NCBI GenBank assembly: GCA_002385675.1
Contig: DGDY01000261.1
Location: forward strand, 1-12,186
DNA from: Anaerolineales bacterium UBA3940
GTDB taxonomy: Bacteria; Chloroflexota; Anaerolineae; Aggregatilineales; UBA3940
DNA: 12,186 nt
Direction of reading: 5' to 3'
The notes beneath the pieces were generated by a model. That model worked only from the letters and a program-made list of their open reading frames with translations, was not told the DNA's origin and ran no database searches. This document shows, in pieces, positions 1 to 6,378 of the stretch; positions within the stretch are counted from its first letter, which is position 1, and every line of letters starts with the position of its first letter. The position numbers were made by a program, and so were the translations under genes.

Positions 1-258
1 GCCGATGCCGGGCTGCGGGGCGCGCGCGAGATCGTGTCGGTGAACGGCATCGCCGTGCCGGTCGGCGGTGATGTGATCGTCGAGGTGGCGGGCGAGCCTA
101 TCGAGACGTTTGACGAACTGCTCACCATCGTCGCCAACCACGACCCGGGTGACGTCCTCCCGCTGACGGTGCTGCGCGACGGTGAGCGCCTCTCAGTCGA
201 GGTTCAGCTAGAACCACGCCCGGAGAACCTGGGTACCGAGGAGCAGACCTTCCCGTAA
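1..258 (+). CDS. C-terminal PDZ domain of a HtrA/DegP-like trypsin-like serine protease (partial, 5' end outside window)
   Basis: The frame is open from base 1 and ends at TAA 256-258, giving 85 visible residues. It reads as the end of a PDZ domain: a GLRGA segment, a VNGIAVPVGGDVIVEVAGEPI stretch (carboxylate-binding and beta strands around residues 5-34), then FDELLTIVANHDPGDVLPLTVLRDGE. This order (PVGGD-I-I, then G-x-x-V-x-LTVLRDG) is typical of the PDZ tail of HtrA-family periplasmic or cell-surface proteases, which recognise exposed C-termini of misfolded proteins. The catalytic His-Asp-Ser domain and any signal or membrane segment would lie before the window, so protease activity is inferred from the domain only. 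An internal GTG at position 34 would cut the PDZ domain and is unlikely to be the start. The next gene begins 50 bp downstream on the same strand. Confidence 0.8.
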   Translation, partial: ADAGLRGAREIVSVNGIAVPVGGDVIVEVAGEPIETFDELLTIVANHDPGDVLPLTVLRDGERLSVEVQLEPRPENLGTEEQTFP

Positions 259-308
259 ACCGGGGCGGATCCCAATCAAGCCCGATGGCGTAGTCAAAGG
301 AGTCAGAC

Positions 309-1001
309 GTGCAGCTAAAGTTTGAGGACCGGCGCGAGGCCGGCGCGTACCTCGCCGAGCAGCTTGGCGCCTACGCCGACGACCCGAACGTGCTCGTGCT
401 GGCGCTCCCGCGAGGGGGCGTGCCGGTCGGGTATGAGGTCGCCAGGAAGCTCCGTGCACCGCTTGACGTCTTTACGGTGCGCAAGCTCGGCGTGCCGGGG
501 CATGAGGAATACGCCATGGGCGCCATTGCCTCGGGAGGCGTGCGTGTGCTGAACGACTATGCCATCGAGCAGTTGAACATCTCCCAGGAGGAGATCGAGG
601 CCGTCATTGCCGACGAGATGGAGGAGCTTGAGCGCCGGGAGCGCCTCTACCGGGACGGGCGGCCCGCGCCGGACATCGAAGGCAGGACGGTTCTGCTCGT
701 CGATGACGGCATGGCGACCGGGTCGAGCATGGCCGCGGCGATCAAGGCGCTGCGCCTCCATAACCCCGGCAAGGTCGTCGTTGCCGTGCCGACCGCGTCG
801 CGCCGGACGAGCGAGGAGTTTGAGCCGTTTGTAGACGACATCGTGTGCGCCATCACGCCGGAGCCCTTCATGGCGGTCGGCGTGTGGTACGAGCGCTTTG
901 AGCAGACCACCGACGACGAGGTGCGCGCGCTGCTGCGCGAGGCGCAGTCCTTTGGGCGCGCACCCGAACGGAAAGCCGGGCATGAAGATCAACGGGCATG
1001 A
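309..1001 (+). CDS. Predicted phosphoribosyltransferase (COG1926-type PRTase)
   Basis: This 230-residue protein has the type I PRTase fold. A LALPRGGVPVGYEVA segment (about residues 31-45) and RKLGVPGHEEYAMGAIA (58-74) are hallmarks of the COG1926 group. The PRPP-binding loop is VLLVDDGMATGSS (about 128-140), with the two acidic residues D132-D133 followed by the Thr-Gly-Ser phosphate loop. The substrate base is not known for this group, so the acceptor cannot be named. The start is GTG at 309, supported by AAAGGAG at 296-302, six bases upstream. Its last 20 bp overlap the LigD-polymerase ATG at 982, which suggests translational coupling. In other bacteria this domain is often fused or adjacent to a dienelactone hydrolase (for example mycobacterial Rv0571c). 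Here such a hydrolase lies about 4.2 kb downstream, beyond malQ and the sigma gene. Confidence 0.88.
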   Translation: MQLKFEDRREAGAYLAEQLGAYADDPNVLVLALPRGGVPVGYEVARKLRAPLDVFTVRKLGVPGHEEYAMGAIASGGVRVLNDYAIEQLNISQEEIEAVIADEMEELERRERLYRDGRPAPDIEGRTVLLVDDGMATGSSMAAAIKALRLHNPGKVVVAVPTASRRTSEEFEPFVDDIVCAITPEPFMAVGVWYERFEQTTDDEVRALLREAQSFGRAPERKAGHEDQRA

Positions 1002-1881
1002 GGTCGAGGTCGGCAACCTCGACCAGGTGTACTTCCCCGATGCGGGTATCACCAAAGGCGATCTGATCGACTACTACCGCCGCATTGCGCCGGTGATGCT
1101 GCCGCATCTGCAGGGCCGCCCGATCAGCATGCAGCGCTACCCGCGCGGCATCGAGGAATACGGCTTCTACCAGAAGGAAGTGTCGGAGCACTTCCCTGAG
1201 TGGATCGACCGCGCGGACGTGTACGTCAAGGAGGACGACGCCACCCAGCCGCAGGTGGTGGTCAACAACGCGGCGACGCTTGTCTACCTGGCCGACCAGG
1301 GCGTGATCACGCTGCACACGTGGCTCAGCCGCGCGGATGCCCTCGACAGGCCCGACCGGCTGATCTTCGACCTCGACCCGCCGGTCGGCGACTTCGAGAC
1401 GGTACGCTTCGCGGCCCGCGTCCTGCGCGACGTCCTCGGCTCACTGGGGCTGGTCCCCTTCGTGATGACGACCGGCTCGAAGGGGCTGCACGTCACCGTA
1501 CCTATCGACCGCGAGCAGGACTTCGACGCGGTGCGCGCCTTTGCCCGCGACCTTGCCGAATGGCTTGCCAGCCGCCACCCCGACCGCTTCACGACGGAGA
1601 TCCGCAAGAACAAGCGCGAGGGGCGGCTGTTCCTTGACTATCTGCGCAACGCCTACGGCTCGCACAGCGTCGCACCCTACTCGGTGCGGGCGCTGCCCGG
1701 CGCGCCGATCGCCACGCCGTTGGACTGGCACGAACTGGACGACGGGCGGCTCCACTCGCAGACCTATCACCTCGGCAACATCTTCCGGCGGCTGGGCCAG
1801 AAGTCCGACCCCTGGCAGGGCATCGACGAGCACACCCGCCCGCTCTCTGAGGCGCGCAAGCGGCTTGACGAGCAGCTTTAA
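982..1881 (+). CDS. ligD: Stand-alone LigD-type polymerase/primase (NHEJ, AEP superfamily)
   Basis: This 299-residue protein matches the polymerase domain of bacterial LigD, an archaeo-eukaryotic primase that fills gaps and adds ribonucleotides at double-strand breaks. The metal-binding motif is FDLDPP, with D130 and D132. The nucleotide-binding motif is TTGSKGLHV (163-171). The third metal aspartate is D219 in RLFLDYLRNAYGSHSVAPYSVRA, a signature of this family. Length matches the isolated domain, and no ligase or 3'-phosphoesterase domain is attached, so break sealing would need a separate ligase. No ku gene is in the window. ATG 982 is chosen because it precedes the family-typical N-terminus (I-N-G-H-E-V-E-V-x-N-L-D-Q-V-Y-F-P); an upstream GTG at 898 would add 28 arginine-rich residues buried in the preceding gene. 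Only a weak Shine-Dalgarno (GAAAG) is visible, consistent with coupling to the overlapping PRTase gene. Confidence 0.9.
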   Translation: MKINGHEVEVGNLDQVYFPDAGITKGDLIDYYRRIAPVMLPHLQGRPISMQRYPRGIEEYGFYQKEVSEHFPEWIDRADVYVKEDDATQPQVVVNNAATLVYLADQGVITLHTWLSRADALDRPDRLIFDLDPPVGDFETVRFAARVLRDVLGSLGLVPFVMTTGSKGLHVTVPIDREQDFDAVRAFARDLAEWLASRHPDRFTTEIRKNKREGRLFLDYLRNAYGSHSVAPYSVRALPGAPIATPLDWHELDDGRLHSQTYHLGNIFRRLGQKSDPWQGIDEHTRPLSEARKRLDEQL

Positions 1882-1899
1882 TCCTACAAACGGGCAAAT

Positions 1900-1960
1900 G
1901 TAGGGGCAGGTCGTGATGCGCGATGCTTCGCATCGACTGCATCATTAGACCTGCCCCTAC
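1900..1960. repeat. Palindromic repeat / long hairpin downstream of ligD
   Basis: GTAGGGGCAGGTC at 1900-1912 is exactly complementary to GACCTGCCCCTAC at 1948-1960. A nested stem (CGATGC 1921-1926 with GCATCG 1930-1935, loop TTC) and flanking GTGATGC/GCATCAT pairing extend it into an almost continuous hairpin. It starts 18 bp after the ligD stop. It could act as a 3' mRNA stabiliser or transcription block, but there is no T-run after it. The form resembles dispersed palindromes seen in multiple copies in Chloroflexota and cyanobacteria. Copy number cannot be judged from this window. Confidence 0.75.
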
Positions 1961-1985
1961 TATTAGTAAGCGTTAGAACCCCACC

Positions 1986-2086
1986 CAACCCGGCGACGGT
2001 GTCGCCCGGTTGACCTCCCCTTGCAAGGGAGGAGGCGGGCGGCCCGAAGGGACGCACGGAGGGGTTTGGCGCAGCCAACCGCCCGC
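1986..2086. repeat. Cluster of three adjacent palindromic units between ligD and malQ
   Basis: Three inverted repeats lie end to end between the convergent ligD and malQ stops. (1) CAACCCGGCGAC 1986-1997 pairs with GTCGCCCGGTTG 2001-2012 with one mismatch. (2) CCTCCCCTTGCAAGGGAGG at 2014-2032 is a near-perfect palindrome. (3) GCGGGCGG 2035-2042 pairs with CCGCCCGC 2079-2086, with a nested GGTTTGGC/GCCAACC stem at 2063-2080. The composite looks like a REP- or MITE-type non-coding element and may serve as a two-way transcription barrier between the converging genes. Confidence 0.6.
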
Positions 2087-2094
2087 TCTGCGAA

Positions 2095-3642
2095 CTACCC
2101 CTCCGCGTGCTCGCTCTCGCGCACGGCAACATCGCCGTACTCGCGCTCCTGCTGATCCGGGCGGCGCTGGTACAGCCACGTCAGGTGCGCCAGGCCGGGG
2201 TTGGCCTGATGCTCAAGCTGCTCCGGCGTGAAGCGCCACGTCCAGTTACCTGACGGGTTGCCGGGCGTGTTCATCCGCGCCCATGCGTCCAGACCGAGCA
2301 CGTCCTGCATCGGCACGATGAAGGTGTGCGCCACCGAGCGCATCCCGACCTTCATGAGCGTCCAGGCCGGGTCGTCAATGCCGTGCCCCAGATAGTCGGA
2401 CATGAAAGCGCGCGTGCTGTCGTCCGTCTCGTGCTTCCACCAGCCGTGCGTGGTGTTGTTGTCGTGCGTGCCGCTGTAGACCACGCAGTTTTGCTCGTGG
2501 TTGTGCGGCAGGAAGGGGTTTTTCGGGTGGCTCCAGGCGAACTGGAGCACCTTCATCCCCGGCAGGTTGAACGCTTTCCGCAGTTCTTCGACCTCCCGCG
2601 TGATCACGCCGAGGTCCTCCGCGATGATCGGAAGCTCGCCCAGCTCGCGCTGCACCACCTCGAAGAAGTCGTGCCCGGGCCCCTTGACCCACTGGCCCTT
2701 GACCGCCGTTTCCTCCTCCGCGGGGATCTCCCAGTAAGCCTCGAAGCCCCGGAAGTGGTCGATGCGCACGTAGTCCACCACCTTAAAGAGCGCGCGCAGA
2801 CGGCTCAACCACCAGGCATAGCCCGTCTCTTTCATGACGTTCCAGCGGTAGAGCGGGTTGCCCCAGCGCTGGCCGGTCGCGCTGAAGTAGTCAGGCGGCA
2901 CGCCCGCGACGACGGTCGGGTTGCCGCGCTCGTCGAGGTAGAACAACTCCGGGTGCGCCCACACATCGGCGCTGTCATGCGCGACGAAGATCGGCAGGTC
3001 GCCAAAAATGCGGATGTTGCGCTCGTTGGCGTAGGTCTTCAGCGCGGCCCACTGCTGGTGAAACACCCACTGGCGGAAGCGGTGCTCGTCGATGCGCCGG
3101 GCGTGCTCCTCGCGGGCCTGTGCCAGCGCGTTGTCGTCGCGCAGGGCGTAAGGCTGCGGCCACTCGACCCAGGGGCGCTGGTTAAAATGGTCCTTCAGCG
3201 CCGCGAAGAGCGCGTAGTCCTCCAGCCAGTGCGCGTTTTCCTCGCACCACGCATGGAAGTCCGCACTCCTGCCGCCCGCCTCGAAGCGTGCGTAAGCGGC
3301 GCTGAGCTTCTCGTTGTGATACGGGCCGACCCGCCCGAAATCGACCTGATGGGCCGGGAAGTCGGGAACGTCGGCCACGTCTTCATGCGTCAGCCAGCCA
3401 TGCTCGACCAGCCGGTCGAGGCTGATCAGGAGCGGGTTGCCCGCAAACGCCGACAGCGTCTGGTAGGGGGAGTCGCCGTAGCCGGTCGGGCCGAGCGGCA
3501 GGACCTGCCAGACGGTCTGGCCGTTCGCTGCAAGCCAGTCCACAAAGCGGAAGGCCCAGTCACCAAGGTCGCCGATGCCATAGCGCCCCGGCAGGGAGGT
3601 GGGGTGAAGCAGAATACCGCTGCTGCGAGGGAAGAGGTTCAT
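2095..3642 (-). CDS. malQ: 4-alpha-glucanotransferase (amylomaltase, GH77)
   Basis: This 515-residue cytoplasmic enzyme of glycogen and maltodextrin metabolism transfers alpha-1,4-glucan segments between acceptors. The family N-terminus is clear (RSSGILLHPTSLPG, then YGIGDLG and LGPTGYGDSPYQ, residues about 6-61). The GH77 catalytic residues are visible: nucleophile D295 in YVRIDHFRGF, acid/base E342 in IIAEDLG, and transition-state stabiliser D394 in SGTHDNNT. The length matches the short bacterial amylomaltase type, without the extra N-terminal domains of E. coli MalQ. The ATG at 3640-3642 is preceded on the minus strand by AAAGGG (about 3650-3656) at a good distance. It is transcribed away from the sigma gene and has no glycogen-pathway neighbours in the window. 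It ends 9 bp from the palindrome cluster. Confidence 0.96.
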   Translation of the reverse strand: MNLFPRSSGILLHPTSLPGRYGIGDLGDWAFRFVDWLAANGQTVWQVLPLGPTGYGDSPYQTLSAFAGNPLLISLDRLVEHGWLTHEDVADVPDFPAHQVDFGRVGPYHNEKLSAAYARFEAGGRSADFHAWCEENAHWLEDYALFAALKDHFNQRPWVEWPQPYALRDDNALAQAREEHARRIDEHRFRQWVFHQQWAALKTYANERNIRIFGDLPIFVAHDSADVWAHPELFYLDERGNPTVVAGVPPDYFSATGQRWGNPLYRWNVMKETGYAWWLSRLRALFKVVDYVRIDHFRGFEAYWEIPAEEETAVKGQWVKGPGHDFFEVVQRELGELPIIAEDLGVITREVEELRKAFNLPGMKVLQFAWSHPKNPFLPHNHEQNCVVYSGTHDNNTTHGWWKHETDDSTRAFMSDYLGHGIDDPAWTLMKVGMRSVAHTFIVPMQDVLGLDAWARMNTPGNPSGNWTWRFTPEQLEHQANPGLAHLTWLYQRRPDQQEREYGDVAVRESEHAEG

Positions 3643-3705
3643 ACTGAATGCCCTTTGTGATGCGCGTCAGGATGTTCCATAACAGGAGTGCCGTACAGCC
3701 CTCCC

Positions 3706-3734
3706 AGATTAAGGTTAATTGTACCGGGTGTCAA
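3706..3734 (-). promoter_or_regulatory. Possible sigma-70 promoter of malQ
   Basis: On the minus strand a perfect TTGACA (plus positions 3729-3734) is followed after 17 bases by TAATCT (3706-3711). The -10 is a weak match (three of six). It would give a leader of roughly 55-60 bases before the malQ ATG. A better -10-like TACAAT (3718-3723) sits too close to the -35 to pair with it. Confidence 0.3.
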
Positions 3735-3825
3735 AACGGGGGTTCAAACAGGCGGTTTTTTTGGGGAACATACCGCCACCTTCAACCCGGTAATCTGCCC
3801 ATACTGGAGCCGCAAAGTTCATTCG

Positions 3826-3900
3826 TGGGCGGTCACTCGGCGGAAGCAGGCCGTGCCAAAGACCTAAAGTTCGCCTGAAAGTGCCCTGTGACCGCTCCCA
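3826..3900. repeat. Spaced inverted repeat upstream of the sigma gene
   Basis: TGGGCGGTCAC at 3826-3836 is matched by GTGACCGCTCCCA at 3888-3900. The 8-bp core is perfect, and the outer four bases pair with one bulged T. The 51-bp gap makes it more like two half-operators or a looping site than a simple hairpin. It lies 115-190 bp before the sigma gene start. Confidence 0.4.
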
Positions 3901-3950
3901 ACGCCGGATTTATAGGCTTTATTTAGATTTGTGTTGGGATTTTTTTAGCT

Positions 3951-3964
3951 ATTTAACGTTAAAT
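3951..3964. promoter_or_regulatory. Perfect 14-bp palindrome ATTTAACGTTAAAT before the sigma gene
   Basis: ATTTAACGTTAAAT is fully self-complementary and lies 50 bp before the sigma-factor ATG, in the most AT-rich part of the window. Position and symmetry suit a dimeric repressor or activator site overlapping the promoter. I see no strong -35/-10 pair around it, so the promoter itself is not assigned. Confidence 0.45.
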
Positions 3965-4014
3965 TAGACTCGTAGTGGTGGCTGGTAGTAGTGGTGATAA
4001 ATAGGAGAATGTGC

Positions 4015-5022
4015 ATGGACCCCCAAGGACTTGAAGATCTTCTGGAAGCCGTAGCTGGCGAGGAGGAACTTTTCTCAGAGCGAGACAGCACCCCCGAAAA
4101 CATCGACCATGTTCCCGTAGACGATATCGTCAGTGTTTACTTCCGCCAGATGGCCGCAGAACCCCTACTGACGGCTGAGCAGGAAGTCGCGCTCGCCAAG
4201 CGCATCGAGCGCGGTATCGAAGCCCAGAAGTATCTGGACACGATGTACGACGAGCTTGCTCCAGAGGACATCGAGTCACTGGAGGCCCTGGTACTCGACG
4301 GGCAGGCTGCCCGCGAGCACATGGCGGCGGCGAACACGCGCCTCGTGGTAAGCATCGCGAAGCGCTACACCAACCGTGGCCTGCCAATGTCCGACCTCAT
4401 TCAGGAGGGCAACATCGGGCTGATGAAGGCCGTGGACAAGTTCGACTACAAGATGGGCAACCGCTTCAGCACCTACGCAACCTGGTGGATCCGCCAGACG
4501 ATCACGCGGGCGCTCGCGCAGAAGTCGCGCACCATCCGCCTGCCCCTCCACCGCTCCGACGAGCTTCGCCGTATCAACAGCGCTTACGAGACGCTGGAAA
4601 AGGAACTGGGCCGCGAGCCGACCTACAAGGAGATCGGCAAGTACCTGGACCTCGCGCCTGCGAAAGTGCGCGACATGATCGAGAGCACGCCGCAGACGGT
4701 TCCGCTTGAGACGCCGGTGGGTGACGACAACGAACTGGGCGACTTCCTCGAGGATGAGGACATGCCCGATCCGGACGAGTTGATGGACACCACCGCGCTG
4801 GAGGAGACCATCGACCGGCTGCTGAGCCAGATGATCCCGCGGGAGGCGCAGATCCTGCGCCTGCGCTTCGGGCTGAAGAACGGCAACCCGCAGACGCTCC
4901 AGCAGGTTGGCAAGGTCATGGGACTCTCGCGGGAGCGTATCCGCCAGCTTGAGTACCAGGCGATCAGGAGGCTGCGCGAGCCGCAGTTCGCGGCCATTTT
5001 ACGTGACTTCCTGGCGATGTAG
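4015..5022 (+). CDS. sigA: RNA polymerase sigma factor, sigma-70 group 1/2 (RpoD/SigA-like)
   Basis: This 335-residue sigma factor has region 1.2 (about 36-68, VPVDDIVSVYFRQMAAEPLLTAEQE), regions 2.1-2.4 (about 100-172, with DLIQEGNIGLMKAVDKFDYKMGNRFSTYATWWIRQ), region 3 (about 180-250, ending in the DDNELGDFLEDED finger), and region 4 (about 262-330, with REAQILRLRFGL and the helix-turn-helix TLQQVGKVMGLSRERIRQLE). It lacks the long acidic region 1.1 of classical RpoD, like many Chloroflexota and SigA-type factors. Whether it is the main sigma or an alternative group 2 factor cannot be decided here. ATG 4015 is chosen because AGGAG (4003-4007) lies seven bases upstream; the in-frame ATG at 4009 is too close and the GTGs at 3991/3994 are upstream of the site. 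A long hairpin follows the stop. Confidence 0.93.
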   Translation: MDPQGLEDLLEAVAGEEELFSERDSTPENIDHVPVDDIVSVYFRQMAAEPLLTAEQEVALAKRIERGIEAQKYLDTMYDELAPEDIESLEALVLDGQAAREHMAAANTRLVVSIAKRYTNRGLPMSDLIQEGNIGLMKAVDKFDYKMGNRFSTYATWWIRQTITRALAQKSRTIRLPLHRSDELRRINSAYETLEKELGREPTYKEIGKYLDLAPAKVRDMIESTPQTVPLETPVGDDNELGDFLEDEDMPDPDELMDTTALEETIDRLLSQMIPREAQILRLRFGLKNGNPQTLQQVGKVMGLSRERIRQLEYQAIRRLREPQFAAILRDFLAM

Positions 5023-5073
5023 CCCGCTGCTCGCCCGACGCGGCGGGTGAGGACAACGTGATTGTGTCTTTCC

Positions 5074-5163
5074 AGCGTGGGCGGACAACAGGTGACCTCA
5101 CGGAAGATTCTTCCCGAAAGTCTCTTCCCGCCACCTGCTGTTTGCCCACGCTCTTGTTTTCTT
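5074..5163 (+). terminator. Long hairpin followed by T-rich tract downstream of the sigma gene
   Basis: A 21-base arm at 5074-5094 pairs with 5132-5152 with only two G-U type positions and one mismatch. A T-rich run (CTTGTTTTCTT, 5153-5163) follows. The 37-base loop contains TCTTCCCG twice (5109-5116 and 5123-5130). It ends 70 bp before the next ATG, so it most likely terminates the sigma transcript. The stem is much longer than an ordinary rho-independent terminator. Confidence 0.55.
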
Positions 5164-5232
5164 GCACCCGCAGCAGAGTGAACAGCCAGCCGCCAACGCC
5201 GGTGCGATTGCCAACAGGAGGGAGACACGGCC

Positions 5233-5904
5233 ATGCAGGATGACTACAGGCAGACGGAAGGGGGGCAGTTTGTCGAAGTGGCTGCCGGTTCCGTCGTGCT
5301 GGAGGGCAACCTCGTCATCCCGGACGGAGCGAAGGGCATCGTGCTGTTTGCGCACGGCAGCGGCAGCAGCCGTTTCAGCCCGCGCAACCAGTACGTCGCC
5401 GACATGCTACGCGGCGGCGGGCTGGCAACGCTGCTCATCGACCTGCTGACCGCCGAAGAAGAGCGCATGGACCAGACGGCGGCGAAACTGCGCTTTGACA
5501 TGGGCGTGCTGGCGCGACGGCTCATCGGCGCGGTGGACTGGCTGTGCGAGCAGGACGCCACCACCAACCTTGCCATCGGCATGTTTGGCTCGAGCACCGG
5601 CGCGGCAGCGGCGCTGCTGGCGGCAGCCGAGCGACCGGACGCCGTGCGAGCCGTCGTCTCACACGGGGGCAGGCCGGACCTCGCCGCGTCACGCCTGGCA
5701 GATGTCAAAGCCCCGACGCTGCTGATTGTCGGCGGGCAGGACGAGCCGGTTATCGAACTTAACGAGCAGGCGTACGCCCGGATCAGCGCTGAGAAGCACA
5801 TGGAGATCATCCCCGGCGCGACGCATCTGTTTGAGGAGCCCAGCACGCTGGAGCAGGTCGCAGGGATGGCGCGGGACTGGTTCGAGCAGCACCTCACGCC
5901 ATGA
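5233..5904 (+). CDS. Alpha/beta hydrolase, dienelactone-hydrolase-like
   Basis: This 223-residue cytoplasmic protein has an alpha/beta-hydrolase fold. The oxyanion segment is LFAHGSGSS (about 38-46). The nucleophile elbow is FGSSTGAAAA, with S121 in G-S-S-T-G. The acid is D170 in IVGGQDEPV, and the histidine is H198 in GATHLFEE. The spacing and short length match the dienelactone-hydrolase group found fused to or beside COG1926 phosphoribosyltransferases. The natural substrate is unknown, and there are no aromatic-degradation genes nearby, so a role in chlorocatechol breakdown is unlikely. ATG 5233 is supported by AGGAGGGAG (5216-5224). It heads a rightward series of stress-type genes and is separated from the dodecin gene by about 100 bp containing a GC hairpin. 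Confidence 0.87.
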   Translation: MQDDYRQTEGGQFVEVAAGSVVLEGNLVIPDGAKGIVLFAHGSGSSRFSPRNQYVADMLRGGGLATLLIDLLTAEEERMDQTAAKLRFDMGVLARRLIGAVDWLCEQDATTNLAIGMFGSSTGAAAALLAAAERPDAVRAVVSHGGRPDLAASRLADVKAPTLLIVGGQDEPVIELNEQAYARISAEKHMEIIPGATHLFEEPSTLEQVAGMARDWFEQHLTP

Positions 5905-5944
5905 GACAGGCAGACACGGGCTGGCGCGCCCGGTTTCGACGCAG

Positions 5945-5965
5945 GGGGACCGCCGAGGCGGCCCC
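5945..5965 (+). repeat. GC-rich hairpin between hydrolase and dodecin genes
   Basis: GGGG(A)CCGC pairs with GCGGCCCC around the tetraloop CGAG. No T-run follows, so it may be an mRNA-processing or attenuation structure rather than a terminator. Confidence 0.4.
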
Positions 5966-6005
5966 GCCCCAACGTTAGCGAGCGACTGACAGGAGGCAAA
6001 ATGGG

Positions 6006-6260
6006 ATGGCAATCGTAAAGGTGATCGAGGTGCTAGCGCAGTCCCCGAACAGTTGGGAGGACGCGGTCAGGGAGGCACTCACCGAAGTGCAAAAGACGGT
6101 GCGGGGGGTCCGCACGATCTACATCAAGGACCTCCAGGCCATCGTCGAGAACGGGGAGATTGTACAGTTCCGGGCCAACGCCAAAATCTCCTTCCTGGTT
6201 GAGGACAGACTGAGGGAGGAAGACATGCAGGAGATGGAGCAGAGAGCACGGGGCGACTGA
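6006..6260 (+). CDS. Dodecin-family protein, probably not flavin-binding
   Basis: This 84-residue protein has the dodecin beta-alpha-beta-beta pattern: VKVIEVLAQSPNSWEDAVREALTEVQKTVRGVRTIYI, then ENGEIVQFRANAKISFLVED. Dodecins form 12-subunit hollow spheres that store riboflavin or FMN. By alignment from memory, the Trp that stacks on flavin (in the R-W-F/Y position of standard dodecins) is T37 here. The Gln that contacts the isoalloxazine (in H-Y-Q-V) is R56. Both ligands' key residues are therefore missing, as in the calcium-binding dodecin variants. A charged tail (EEDMQEMEQRARGD) extends beyond the usual end. ATG 6006 has AGGAGG (5991-5996) nine bases upstream. The earlier ATG at 6001 opens a five-codon frame that stops at once. 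Confidence 0.82.
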   Translation: MAIVKVIEVLAQSPNSWEDAVREALTEVQKTVRGVRTIYIKDLQAIVENGEIVQFRANAKISFLVEDRLREEDMQEMEQRARGD

Positions 6261-6281
6261 TCCACCTGGAACGCCATGTAG

Positions 6282-6338
6282 CGAGCCCCCTCTACCGCGC
6301 AAACAGGGCAGGGCAAAGCGGGGTCTGGAGGGGGCTCG
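6282..6338 (+). terminator. Strong hairpin downstream of the dodecin gene
   Basis: CGAGCCCCCTC at 6282-6292 is exactly complementary to GAGGGGGCTCG at 6328-6338. Further inner pairing is possible (CCGC 6295-6298 with GCGG 6319-6322). No T-run follows, so this is a terminator-like or mRNA-stabilising hairpin between the dodecin and protease genes. Confidence 0.45.
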
Positions 6339-6378
6339 TCGCAGAATATTAGCCGCATCAAGACAAAGGGTGAGGGGC

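Larger units (their letters stand above)
3643..4014. promoter_or_regulatory. Divergent malQ / sigma-factor intergenic region
   Basis: This 372-bp stretch has no convincing gene and is clearly richer in A and T than its surroundings, especially 3900-3965. It should hold the promoters of both malQ (leftward) and the sigma gene (rightward). It contains the inverted repeats listed separately, GGCGGT 3751-3756 facing ACCGCC 3772-3777, and a TTGACA on the minus strand. The open frame at 3648-3878 has no ribosome-binding site and no recognisable protein character. Confidence 0.6.

Noticed and set aside
315..1055. Minus-strand open frame opposite the phosphoribosyltransferase
   Set aside because: Antisense shadow; His/Arg-rich composition with no recognisable domain, while the plus strand encodes a clear PRTase.
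1900..2086. Palindromic cluster considered as a CRISPR array or insertion sequence
   Set aside because: No regularly spaced identical repeats with spacers, and no transposase frame or target duplication visible.
2326..3660. Long plus-strand open frame (444 codons) opposite malQ
   Set aside because: Antisense shadow of malQ in GC-rich DNA; malQ has complete family motifs and this frame has none.
3648..3878. 76-codon open frame in the malQ-sigma intergenic region
   Set aside because: No ribosome-binding site, random composition, and it crosses the likely malQ promoter and part of an inverted repeat.
5244..5999. 251-codon minus-strand frame opposite the hydrolase
   Set aside because: Ser/Arg/Ala-rich antisense shadow of a well-supported alpha/beta hydrolase.
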